IMG/VR virus record: IMGVR_UViG_3300044470_000095
Coordinates: 1-64,000 of that record
From: a virus
DNA: 64,000 nucleotides
Reading direction: 5' to 3' (one strand)
Shown: in pieces, positions 1 through 6,671 of the stretch
Numbering within the stretch: position 1 is the first letter of the stretch
Layout: every line of letters starts with the position of its first letter
Translations under genes and position numbers: made by a program
The notes under the pieces: generated by a model
The model's database searches: none
What the model was told of the DNA's origin: nothing
What the model saw: only the letters and a program-made list of their open reading frames with translations

Positions 1-101
1 TCTCATTTCGATTCTCCCGGTGGTTTGTGCTGCCGATGTGAGACAGTATTATTCATTACGGAGGCCGCGTCAACTTCTTTTTGCAAATATATTAAAAATA
101 C

Positions 102-130
102 TTGACATGCTTGCGACGCACATATAGGAT
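102..130 (+). promoter_or_regulatory. Sigma-70-like promoter for Cro-like gene at 153
   Basis: TTGACA at 102-107 and TAGGAT at 125-130 are separated by 17 bp, about 22 bp before the start codon. On the opposite strand an ATG at 6-4, preceded by GGGAG (complement of 15-19), looks like the start of a leftward gene outside the window. That would make 7-152 a divergent repressor/cro-type control region, but I see no clear operator repeat in it. Confidence 0.6.
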
Positions 131-152
131 GTAATGAAACGGAGGAAATACC

Positions 153-335
153 ATGACCATGCAAGAATTAATCGACTTTTACGGCAGTGAAATTAAAGTG
201 GCTGCTGCCATTGGCATGTCGCATCAAACGATAAAAAATTGGGCGCATAGCCAGGCGATACCCAGAACGGCACAGTTAGCGATTCAGACTATCTCGAAAG
301 GCAAGCTCAAAGCCGACGAGGAATGCTTTAAATGA
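153..335 (+). CDS. Cro/YdaS-like small helix-turn-helix regulator
   Basis: A 60-residue protein whose core (residues about 13-45) reads as a helix-turn-helix: an AAAIGMSHQTIKNW recognition region followed by an AIPRTAQLAIQTISKGK tail, typical of phage Cro or YdaS-type repressors. GGAGGAA lies just before the ATG. The gene is followed with an ATGA overlap by a small zinc-ribbon gene, the same order as the 8458/8691 pair. The two Cro-like proteins are only distantly similar, so this is probably a second immunity module rather than a recent duplicate. Family assignment is by motif only. Confidence 0.75.
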   Translation: MTMQELIDFYGSEIKVAAAIGMSHQTIKNWAHSQAIPRTAQLAIQTISKGKLKADEECFK

Positions 336-364
336 CCTGCATGCACTGTCAAAACCCGCAAGGG

Positions 365-372
365 AAAATTTA
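365..372. repeat. Left copy of 8-bp target-site duplication
   Basis: AAAATTTA directly abuts the left end of the IS (GGCATTTATCCC at 373) and is repeated identically at 2436-2443. Eight base pairs is the usual duplication length of the IS1595 family. Confidence 0.93.
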
Positions 373-415
373 GGCATTTATCCCCTCATGACAAGTAATG
401 ATGGAGGAGCAAGAA

Positions 416-1498
416 ATGTTAAATAATACGATTGAACTGCCGCGTATATCAAATAATCGCGGAACAAAATATACTTTCATCGGTTATCCGTACAACCTTT
501 TGAAAGCCTGCCAAATGCCGCGCATACACGATGTTTTCCTTGATTGTGTTGTTTATCTATATAGAACAAAAGATGATGCAGAGGATGGCGAGAGGGCCGG
601 TGGAAGTGGATTTGTGGTCGCAATTCCGTTCAAGTCTGATATAAAAAGTGGTATGGGGGTGCATTTTGTGGTCACCAATAGACACGTTATAAAAGAAGCT
701 CCCGTTGTTAGATTAAATACTAAAGACGGTAATGTGTCAGTTATAGACCTAAAAGAAGAACAGTGGATAGCGCATCCAGATGGTGATGATATAGCAGTTT
801 GTGCTATTAATTTAGATAGGGGTACACATAAATTTGCGGCGGTATCGCCATCAAATTTCATCACAAAAGAACTAATTGATAAGGAGGATATCGGGATTGG
901 AGACGATATATTTGTCGTTGGAAGATTTATCAATCACGAAGGAATTCAGAAAAATTCTCCTAGCGTAAGATTTGGAAGCATTGCGCAAATGCCTGGGGAT
1001 AAAATAAGGCAGAACACAGGATTTGAGCAAGAAAGTTTTCTTATCGAAGCGAAGTCAATTGGAGGATATAGCGGAGCGCCAGTTTTCCTTCATATTTTAC
1101 CTTTTTCCTCTCGACCAGAAAAATATGAGCCAAGCAAATTAAAAGTTTCCAGTTTTAGAGGGCCTTGGTTATTGGGCATTGATTGGGGTCACTTAACAAG
1201 CATAGATGAAGTTGTTGATTTTTCTGGGGATAGAATTGGCGCGCACGGAAATTTTGTTAAATCAAATACCGGAATGATGTGCGTAGTGCCAGCATGGAAA
1301 TTATCTGAGTTATTTGAATCAGTGGAAGTGACAGAATTCATGGATAACGTAGAGCAAAAATGGATAAAAGATAAAGCGTGGGCACCGGGACAAACTGATT
1401 CTAAAAATCATTCTATAGATCTATCGCCTTTGGAAAACCCGGATCATCGAGAAGACTTTAACAATCTTCTCGACGCGGCAGTCAAAGGGAAGCAATAA
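416..1498 (+). CDS. Trypsin-like serine peptidase (IS passenger)
   Basis: Residues fit a chymotrypsin-fold catalytic triad. Counting from an upstream ATG at 398, His96 lies in VTNRHV, Asp131 in HPDGDDIAV and Ser225 in GGYSGAPVF, with a GGSGFVV strand before the histidine. No signal peptide is visible, so the enzyme is probably cytoplasmic. I prefer ATG 416 because GGAGGAG lies 7 bp upstream. The ATG at 398 would add six residues. The gene is AT-rich compared with its phage neighbours, consistent with arrival on the IS. Related peptidases act in stress or defence systems, but no partner gene is present and the substrate is unknown. Confidence 0.85.
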   Translation: MLNNTIELPRISNNRGTKYTFIGYPYNLLKACQMPRIHDVFLDCVVYLYRTKDDAEDGERAGGSGFVVAIPFKSDIKSGMGVHFVVTNRHVIKEAPVVRLNTKDGNVSVIDLKEEQWIAHPDGDDIAVCAINLDRGTHKFAAVSPSNFITKELIDKEDIGIGDDIFVVGRFINHEGIQKNSPSVRFGSIAQMPGDKIRQNTGFEQESFLIEAKSIGGYSGAPVFLHILPFSSRPEKYEPSKLKVSSFRGPWLLGIDWGHLTSIDEVVDFSGDRIGAHGNFVKSNTGMMCVVPAWKLSELFESVEVTEFMDNVEQKWIKDKAWAPGQTDSKNHSIDLSPLENPDHREDFNNLLDAAVKGKQ

Positions 1499-2369
1499 GC
1501 TGCTTGAACATTCCGGCAGGATCATGGCGGTTGTTATAGCGAAAGCTGAATTCGTTGACGTACTTTTGAAGATGTTGTGGAGATACGTGAATGTGAGTGC
1601 TGGTGATGCCGCATTTCAAGTGCTTCCAGAAACCCTCTGTACCGTTGATGTGGTGGATGCCATTTACGTATTGTTCGATGCCGTGCTGAACGGTTCCGTG
1701 TTTGTAGCCAAGGCGCGGAAGCTGTTTATAGCTGACCATTTCATCGGTGCTGATCGTAGCCCCTTTGGTAACGGTGGCTTGAATGATTGGCTCTAGGGTT
1801 TTGCGTGTTGTGTCGGTAACGACTTGGCAATTGATGTTTCCGTTGCGTTCAAGCGCACCGAATACAATAGACTTGGTTTTTGCGGAGCCAGCACCTTGAG
1901 TGCCTTTTGTGCGTTTGTTGGCGTGCTTATTCTTCTCTTTGCCGCCGACATAAGTTTCATCAAGTTCAACATGGCCGGACATTGGGGGATTGGTATCGTT
2001 CTTTCCGCCCATGAGTTTGCGAAGTTCATGGCCGATACGCCATGCAGTTTTATAGGTTACGCCAAGTTGCCGTTCAAGTTCTTTTGCAGATACGCCATTG
2101 CGAGTTGCAGTCATGAGGTACATAGCATGAAACCACAGAGTCAAAGCAGTTGTGGACTTCTCAAATGGGGTTCCAGCGCACGGATAGGCATGATGTCCGC
2201 ACCATTGGCAAGCGTAGGCGCGACGGCCTGTAATGCGGTGGAATTTTGTATCGACTACACCACAGCCTGGGCAAGTCGGCTTATTGCCAAACTTACGCGC
2301 CATGATCGCGTCAAGGCAAGCATCGTCCGTTGGGTATTCGGTTTGGAACTGTTTGAACGTGTATTTCAT
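1482..2369 (-). CDS. IS1595 family (ISXO2-like) transposase
   Basis: A 295-residue DDE-type transposase. An N-terminal zinc ribbon (CPGC... CQWCG, residues about 33-58) is followed by a helix-turn-helix (VSAKELERQLGVTYKTAWR). The ISXO2 catalytic core has LDETYVGGKE, STDEMVSYK and a GTEGFWKHLK segment. The length and domain order are usual for the family and there is no frameshift, so the enzyme should be active. It faces the passenger protease tail to tail. Confidence 0.95.
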   Translation of the reverse strand: MKYTFKQFQTEYPTDDACLDAIMARKFGNKPTCPGCGVVDTKFHRITGRRAYACQWCGHHAYPCAGTPFEKSTTALTLWFHAMYLMTATRNGVSAKELERQLGVTYKTAWRIGHELRKLMGGKNDTNPPMSGHVELDETYVGGKEKNKHANKRTKGTQGAGSAKTKSIVFGALERNGNINCQVVTDTTRKTLEPIIQATVTKGATISTDEMVSYKQLPRLGYKHGTVQHGIEQYVNGIHHINGTEGFWKHLKCGITSTHIHVSPQHLQKYVNEFSFRYNNRHDPAGMFKQLIASL

Positions 2370-2435
2370 GATTTATCCCCTCTACTTGCTTTGAAGTATA
2401 GGGGATAGACTACTTGCTGTCAAGGGATAAATGCC

Positions 2436-2443
2436 AAAATTTA
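2436..2443. repeat. Right copy of 8-bp target-site duplication
   Basis: AAAATTTA, identical to 365-372, immediately follows the right inverted repeat of the IS. Confidence 0.93.
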
Positions 2444-2554
2444 TCGATATCGGCTGCCGATTGACCAGGCTGGAATTTGTGAATCTTGCGTGCAGAAAAA
2501 GGCGCGTGAACTCGATGAATATTTGAGTGAGCGCGGTGCTGACTGGGAGATGAA

Positions 2555-2743
2555 ATGAACGAATCCGATTATATTTTCAGTGCTGCTGACGGCGATTTTG
2601 CTGCGATGTTACATGCGCAGATAACCGAACAAAACCGCCTACGCGCCGCGTCTGTAGTTTCCGAGTTCAAGCTCCTGCCGCCAAAGTTGCAAACCGAAAC
2701 GCTGGCATATCTCAATCAATTCTGTCTGCGGGAGAAATCATGA
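2555..2743 (+). CDS. Small hypothetical phage protein
   Basis: 62 residues with no motif I recognise. The sequence is helix-rich and acidic at the start. The ATG overlaps the stop of the interrupted zinc-ribbon gene, and its own stop overlaps the next ATG at 2740. This shows a tightly coupled four-gene unit that the IS insertion now makes polar. Confidence 0.6.
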   Translation: MNESDYIFSAADGDFAAMLHAQITEQNRLRAASVVSEFKLLPPKLQTETLAYLNQFCLREKS

Positions 2744-3135
2744 TCTCAATCACTCAATCCGCAATAGACGACATCTGCCAAAACTATCAGCATGGCGTAC
2801 ACGGCCATACGCTCAAGCACTTTGCGCGCAAGTACAAAATGGCGACAGGAGCCGTCCGAAAAATATTGGCTGGGCATACAGTAGCGCATGAGCGCAATAT
2901 CAAGAAACATAAACCCCATGCGCCAGACACGACGCTGCAAATTATCGCCGACAATTCCGCCGTATTTGTCAAAACTCCAAGGCAATTTCGTATGCATTCA
3001 ATCCTCCTATTTTTCAGTTTTCGTGCTTCTCATCAATCTAGCCAATTGATACGCCGAATTTCGCGCCAAGATGCCGAGCCAGTTTTCTTGCAGGAAAATT
3101 ACGTGGTTTCATTTCTCTCTCCGTTAGTTAATTAA
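2740..3135 (+). CDS. Hypothetical helix-turn-helix-like protein
   Basis: The first 55 residues (HTLKHFARKYKMATGAVRKI) look like a short DNA-binding helix-turn-helix. After about residue 75 the composition becomes phenylalanine- and serine-rich and unlike a phage regulator. The original gene may have ended earlier or been fused to unrelated sequence at a mosaic joint. It converges with the minus-strand gene at 3128. Confidence 0.45.
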   Translation: MISITQSAIDDICQNYQHGVHGHTLKHFARKYKMATGAVRKILAGHTVAHERNIKKHKPHAPDTTLQIIADNSAVFVKTPRQFRMHSILLFFSFRASHQSSQLIRRISRQDAEPVFLQENYVVSFLSPLVN

Positions 3136-3316
3136 TCCCAACTCCAAACGCGCCTTCAACCACTGTTGAAAAGACATGCTCTTGTACGTCTTGCGCATCA
3201 CATATAGATGATATAGGTTTTTCGATTGCGGGTACATTTTTGTCTCCTTCTGGTTTCTTAAACCATTCTTGCCAATCGCCGTGGCATCGGCGCATTACTG
3301 TGTTTGCGGAAATCAT
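3128..3316 (-). CDS. Small protein with MISANT...HGDWQE motif
   Basis: 62 residues. The first 18 match the 26-residue protein at 63647-63727, sharing ISANT, MRR and HGDWQE. In both places the gene overlaps the stop codon of a hexapeptide-repeat protein. Function unknown. The conserved pairing suggests the two products work together. Confidence 0.6.
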   Translation of the reverse strand: MISANTVMRRCHGDWQEWFKKPEGDKNVPAIEKPISSICDAQDVQEHVFSTVVEGAFGVGIN

Positions 3317-4050
3317 GGTTCGATTTGATCCGGCATGTCAAACCAAAATGCAATCAGATTGCATATTCCGAGGTAATGTTTACCAATTTTTGATGATCCA
3401 TGTTTTTGATGAACGGCATCGCGGAATCTCAGAAGATCTCCTTGAAAACACCCGCGAGCTAATTCGATACCTGTTTTTGTTCGATACGCCGTCAATGTGC
3501 CGTTTTCACTTCCGACGCCTTGATAACATTGAATATCAAGCGATTTTTTGATTTCCGCAAAGCCGCACACAGTGGCATAGCCGCACACAGTGGCATAGCC
3601 GCACACAGTGGCAGAGTCGCGCACAATGGCAGAGTCGCGCACAATGGCAGAGCCGCACACAATGGCAGAGCCGCACACAGTGGCATAGTCGCACACAGTG
3701 GCAGAGTCGCACACAATGGCAGAGCCGCGCACAATGGCAGAGCCGCGCACAATGGCAGAGCCGCACACAATGGCATAGTCGCGCACAATGGCAGAGCCGC
3801 GCACAGTGGCAGAGTCGCGCACAATGGCAGAGCCGCGCACAATGGCAGAGCCGCGCACCCAGCATGTCCCAGTAGCCGAAAGATTTTTTTCGCTTTCAAT
3901 ATATCCACCAAGATCACCTGCTGCGACATATAAGCCAACCGCAACAAGAGCGCGAATGCGATACAGCTTTCTTCCAAGGAATTCCTTGGTGTCGTTTTCC
4001 AGTAATTCATATTTTGCGTTTGCCAATTTATTCTCCTTGTTTAATTTCAA
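3313..4050 (-). CDS. Hexapeptide-repeat (left-handed beta-helix-like) protein
   Basis: 245 residues. A conserved N-terminal part (residues 1-65) precedes about 17 six-residue repeats of the type G/D-S-A-I/T-V-R/C, encoded by an 18-bp minisatellite, and a C-terminal domain containing GIELARGCFQG. A six-residue period with a small aliphatic residue every sixth position suggests a parallel beta-helix. No acyltransferase catalytic histidine is evident. A related C-terminus (GVRIRAGCFFG) is encoded at 63724-64000. The repeat number is likely to vary between strains. Role unknown. Confidence 0.65.
   Translation of the reverse strand: MKLNKENKLANAKYELLENDTKEFLGRKLYRIRALVAVGLYVAAGDLGGYIESEKNLSATGTCWVRGSAIVRGSAIVRDSATVRGSAIVRDYAIVCGSAIVRGSAIVRGSAIVCDSATVCDYATVCGSAIVCGSAIVRDSAIVRDSATVCGYATVCGYATVCGFAEIKKSLDIQCYQGVGSENGTLTAYRTKTGIELARGCFQGDLLRFRDAVHQKHGSSKIGKHYLGICNLIAFWFDMPDQIEP
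3562..3849. repeat. 18-bp minisatellite, 16 full units
   Basis: Sixteen consecutive 18-bp units of the type GCCGCACACAGTGGCATA differ mainly at four positions: GCC/GTC, GCA/GCG, AGT/AAT and CATA/CAGA. They encode the hexapeptide repeats of the minus-strand gene. Several other frames stay open across the array only because the unit contains no stop codon. Confidence 0.95.
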
Positions 4051-4271
4051 CGATCCCGAAAATACTCAGCCTTCGCCCGCTTCTTCGCCTGATAGCAATC
4101 CTCATCCCACGAAATATGGTCAATATCGACGGGGCAATCTGGCCTTGAAACATATCCATAAACTAGCGCGGAACCTTGCGAGCGGTAATGCTCAAGCAAC
4201 GAATCCGCAGGGTTCGCGGTCGCGCTAGATACGCATTGCGAGCTGGCTACTATCTGCGGGGCGTTGTTCAT
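4047..4271 (-). CDS. Hypothetical protein upstream of hexapeptide gene
   Basis: 74 residues, with no recognised domain. The C-terminal half (DIDHISWDEDCYQAKKRAKA) looks like a short acidic then basic helix. I place the start at 4271, where the ATG overlaps the stop of the preceding small frame. ATG 4283 is also possible. The stop overlaps the ATG of the hexapeptide gene, so translation is coupled. Confidence 0.55.
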   Translation of the reverse strand: MNNAPQIVASSQCVSSATANPADSLLEHYRSQGSALVYGYVSRPDCPVDIDHISWDEDCYQAKKRAKAEYFRDR

Positions 4272-4351
4272 GCAAGTCCGCATCGCCGCCGATGGTGCAG
4301 CCGGTCGGCAGCGGGTGCGTTATCGATAATCATTTGTGCAATTGTTTTCAT
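4268..4351 (-). CDS. Very small coupled ORF (27 aa)
   Basis: Starts MKTIAQMIIDNAPAADR. The ATG overlaps the stop of the truncated recT and its TGA overlaps the next start, so it fills the gap in a chain of overlapping genes. The C-terminal end is arginine-rich. It may be a genuine small gene or debris left by the deletion that truncated recT. Confidence 0.35.
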   Translation of the reverse strand: MKTIAQMIIDNAPAADRLHHRRRCGLA

Positions 4352-4575
4352 TTTTCACTCTCCAAGATTGCGGCGATGACAACAGACGAGAAAATGCTGT
4401 GCATGTCGCACTTTTGAAGTGCTGCGCTTTGACTGAATGAAGTCATCGCCAGCCGAACCATGCGGTCGGCGCTGATGTGCTTTGGCAGGGCGAGTGCAAT
4501 CTGCCCCTTGTACTTGTCCATGAAATCGCTCAGCGTCTTTGCCGGGCTTACTGCAACAGATGTTCTGTCATTCAT
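4348..4575 (-). pseudogene. recT: Truncated RecT-family annealing protein (N-terminal fragment)
   Basis: 75 residues match the start of E. coli RecT-type proteins: IALALPKHISADRMVRLAMT corresponds to AAALPRHMTAERMIRIATT, followed by ALQKCDMHSIFSSVV. The frame stops just before the region that would read LGLEPG. The DNA-binding core is therefore missing and the product cannot be a working annealase. GGAG precedes the ATG. An intact Bet-type annealase lies at 60320, so this is probably the remnant of an older recombination module. Confidence 0.8.
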
Positions 4576-4587
4576 TTAAAGCTCCAC

Positions 4588-4722
4588 TTAGTTGAAACAA
4601 CCCGCCACACAGACAAGCAAAAACGTCAGCGCAACGGTAAGGTTTTGATGCCGGTCGAACCAGTCTTGATGCCCGGCGCGACGCTTGAGTAGGCGCGCCT
4701 GGGCGCGATAAAGAGAGGTCAT
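4588..4722 (-). CDS. Small single-span membrane protein (44 aa)
   Basis: Starts MTSLYRAQARLLKRRAGHQD, then a hydrophobic segment LTVALTFLLVCVAGC ends near the C-terminus. A basic N-terminus followed by one membrane span suggests an inner-membrane protein with its N-terminus inside. It lies between the lectin-like variable gene and the recT fragment on the same strand. Function unknown. Confidence 0.5.
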   Translation of the reverse strand: MTSLYRAQARLLKRRAGHQDWFDRHQNLTVALTFLLVCVAGCFN

Positions 4723-4748
4723 GTTTTTTCTTCCATTCTTTTGCGAGC

Positions 4749-4777
4749 GGTCACGGCTGACGCCGCGACCCGTGACC
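4749..4777 (-). other. Hairpin downstream of the variable repeat
   Basis: GGTCACGG at 4749-4756 and CCGTGACC at 4770-4777 form a perfect 8-bp stem about 14 bp after the stop codon of the lectin-like gene. Known diversity-generating retroelements carry a hairpin or cruciform at this place, next to the 3' end of the variable repeat. There is no T-run, so it is not a typical terminator. Confidence 0.65.
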
Positions 4778-4790
4778 TGGGATCAGAGGC

Positions 4791-5687
4791 CTATGGCTTG
4801 GTGCTGCGAAAGCCGACGTTGCGGCCGCCGCCGACGGGCCAACCGCCGTCGAGACTGAAGACGCCCGCGACGCCCCCCGAGTACCAGCAGCCGCCCCGGA
4901 TGAGCGCACGGCCCGACCAATCGCAAGGCAACGACGGCAACCAGCCGATGCCTTGTTCCCGAGTGAACTGCGCGGCAAAGGTCAGGTAAGGAGAGTCAGC
5001 AGGAATCTTTCCCGTCAGGCCATTGGCGTCGCCGTGAATGTCGTCGAACATCCAACTGAAAATGTGCCCGCTGTAATCGCGGATGCTGCTACCGTCTGGC
5101 AGCAGAAAATAGCGATTTTCGTCAGCGTGAGGCGAGACATAGGTGCCGGGCTGCGCACCTGATACGGTGCCGCGATGCAGACCGCGCCGAAGGATGCCTT
5201 CGCCGACCTTGCCGCCGCTCCAGTTCGCATCGACGGACATGATGTCCATCCCGATGGCAATGTGCTGACTACCGCGAATCAAGCCGCCGCCGGCCAGCTT
5301 GCAAGCTTCCACTGATTTGTAGTAATTGATGTTGACGCGCGGCTTCTCGGTTTCCGAAACGTAGGCTTTGCCATCGGCATCGACGCAGCCCATGAGCTGC
5401 GCGACGCTGAACGGCGCGACTTCGATGCTGTAATTGCCGATCTTGATCGTGCGGCCAGGAATGTGAACGTAGCCAGGTTCCACGGTAGGTGCGAGCAGTT
5501 CATCGATCAGCGATTCGGAGCCGTCGACGATCAGGCCAACTTTTGGCATCACGATCAGGAACAATCCGGTTTCTGGCTGCACAAGCTTGATCTGGCCATT
5601 CCACTCGCTCTCTTTTTCAAGGCCAGCAAGCGTGCGGCCGGAAATCTCGGCGGTGTACGTGGTGCGCTTTGTCAGTTCGATGTACAT
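4791..5687 (-). CDS. C-type-lectin-fold variable protein (DGR target-like)
   Basis: 298 residues. The second half has the pattern of FGE-sulfatase/C-type-lectin-fold proteins (GGLIRGSQHIAIG, HGDANGLTG, QGIGWLPSLPCDWSGRALIRGG). It ends in GGCWYSGG, AGVFSL and RNVGFRSTKP, the usual ending of retroelement-diversified receptors. The last 40 residues are glycine/tryptophan/serine/aspartate-rich and sit where the variable repeat should be, followed by a hairpin. No reverse transcriptase, Avd or template repeat is visible in this window. It lies downstream of a repressor-controlled promoter, not among tail genes, so a tail-fibre role is not assured. It probably binds a ligand through the variable face. 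Confidence 0.8.
   Translation of the reverse strand: MYIELTKRTTYTAEISGRTLAGLEKESEWNGQIKLVQPETGLFLIVMPKVGLIVDGSESLIDELLAPTVEPGYVHIPGRTIKIGNYSIEVAPFSVAQLMGCVDADGKAYVSETEKPRVNINYYKSVEACKLAGGGLIRGSQHIAIGMDIMSVDANWSGGKVGEGILRRGLHRGTVSGAQPGTYVSPHADENRYFLLPDGSSIRDYSGHIFSWMFDDIHGDANGLTGKIPADSPYLTFAAQFTREQGIGWLPSLPCDWSGRALIRGGCWYSGGVAGVFSLDGGWPVGGGRNVGFRSTKP
4797..4919 (-). other. Candidate variable repeat (VR) of a diversity-generating retroelement
   Basis: This stretch codes for residues about 257-297 of the lectin-like protein. In the roughly 80 coding-strand bases of its core only about five are adenine. Most codons end in C with mixed first and second bases (GGC, TGC, TAC, GTC, GAC, CGC), the pattern left when template AAC codons are mutagenised at adenines. 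The invariant end codes for VGFRS. Confidence 0.6.
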
Positions 5688-5699
5688 GCTCTCTTCTGT

Positions 5700-6136
5700 A
5701 TGACTTCGTTGAATTAGTGCCGGTTACGTTTTCTCCGGCGCTCCCACAAAGGAGCCGTGCGCCATGTTTATCGGTCATCGAATGCATTACGCTTTGCAGA
5801 CCTCTTTACTGCCGCAATTCAGTGCAACCTCTGGTTGCCGTCAAGCCGTTCTATGGTCTACTGACTCCAGGCTTTCTCATGCCGCCAATTACCGCATCAC
5901 CACTCCCGCCGGCATACTCGTGCAGCCTTGCGCCGGAAACGCCATACACTTGCGTGTGCTGCAACGTATAATTCTTGCCGGTTACGTCTCCGGCGCGGAC
6001 TTTCACCGCCGTCTTGTAGCCTTGTGCCCGATAGGGGCTTTTTTGGTCTTCGACCGGCTTTCCTTCGACCGTCTACCTATCGTGTCCAGCATTAGCGCGG
6101 GGATTAGCTGGCGAATCTCATATTTACGCGCGATTC
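5700..6136. other. Region without an intact gene
   Basis: No convincing complete frame on either strand. On the minus strand a 60-codon piece (YRAQGYKTAVKVRAGDVTGK ... GGMRKPG) has protein-like composition but is closed by a TAG just upstream and downstream. A second piece begins VREIRTKRESVGIARKYEIR. Two segments, around 5720-5745 and 5971-5995, share GCGCCGGAG and ACGTAACCGGCA. The region may be the decayed end of the gene at 6638. The 192-codon plus frame here looks like a shadow. Confidence 0.4.
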
Positions 6137-6638
6137 CTACGCTTTCGCGTTTCGTCCGAATTTCACGGACTCATCAGGAAATCTTGCCGTCACGACCTCG
6201 GCTACGTGCTCCCTCAGGACTTCCGCTTTCGCGGGTTGCAAGAGTCTTTCGAAAACTGCTTGCGGGTAAAACTCAGTCTCCAGTCCAAACCGGCCTAAAA
6301 TCGCGGCGCGGCTTTTGCAGATCGACCGTGATCGGGTCGTAATCGACAAACGGAACCCGCAGTCCGGCAGCGCGCAACGCCTCCGGCGAGTCGTGCCGAA
6401 CTTCTTCCACCTGGCTGTTCACATGCATTTCTTCCCAAGCCGTCTGCACGCCGTCGAGATAAACCGGAACGAGCTTGGTCTTGAAACCGAACTTGACGGC
6501 GTTGGCGTTGCGAATGATCGGAAAACCAGTGCCGCACAGTGCTTCGATCATGCGTAAAACAGAGTTCCCCGCGTTCGCGCCGATAGTCTTTTGATCGCCG
6601 TTACCGAGGGCTACTTGCGGGGTCGTCGTTGTTTGCAT
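6137..6638 (-). pseudogene. Frameshifted hypothetical gene at head of leftward operon
   Basis: The first frame (6638-6273) encodes 121 residues (MQTTTTPQVALGNGDQKT ... DPITVDLQKPRRDF) and ends abruptly. A second frame takes over near 6300 with equally protein-like sequence (FGLETEFYPQAVFERLLQPAK ... DESVKFGRNAKA), ending at 6137. One missing or extra base around 6290-6305 would join them. I do not recognise the family. It is the first gene after the repressor-controlled promoter at 6672-6699. Confidence 0.5.
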
Positions 6639-6671
6639 GATCTGACTGGCGGTTGGTGGGTCGATGAACGT

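Larger units (their letters stand above)
373..2435. mobile_element. IS1595-family element with protease passenger
   Basis: The element has short terminal inverted repeats: GGCATTTATCCC on the left at 373-384 and its complement on the right at 2424-2435. It is flanked by perfect AAAATTTA duplications. It holds an ISXO2/IS1595-type transposase (1482-2369, minus strand) and a non-transposase gene, a trypsin-like peptidase (416-1498, plus strand), which converge and overlap by 17 bp. At 2063 bp it is longer than a minimal single-gene member of the family, as expected for a passenger-carrying IS. Intact duplications and intact transposase suggest recent insertion. Confidence 0.93.
332..2558 (+). 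pseudogene. Small zinc-ribbon gene split by the IS element
   Basis: ATG at 332 overlaps the stop of the Cro-like gene. Reading 332-372 and then 2444-2558, which removes the IS and one copy of its duplication, gives an uninterrupted 51-codon frame. It starts MTCMHCQNPQGK and ends ERGADWEMK, with a CxxC near the start and a CxSC pair around residue 26. It resembles the intact small protein at 8691-8852 (MTCRRCQSP... CAPC). As it stands the frame runs into the IS and is broken. Its stop overlaps the next ATG at 2555, showing the original operon coupling. Confidence 0.85.

Noticed and set aside
1824-2408. 194-codon plus-strand ORF inside the IS
   Set aside because: It is antisense to the transposase, whose motifs are complete.
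3562-3849. CRISPR array
   Set aside because: The 18-bp units are contiguous with no spacers and encode protein repeats.
3520-4228. Long plus-strand and other-frame ORFs across the minisatellite
   Set aside because: They are open only because the 18-bp unit lacks stops. None has a ribosome site or a domain outside the repeat.
5764-6342. 192-codon plus-strand ORF, considered as a possible reverse transcriptase or Avd gene
   Set aside because: It has no reverse-transcriptase motif, Ser/Arg-rich shadow-like composition, no ribosome site, and lies antisense to recognisable minus-strand coding fragments.
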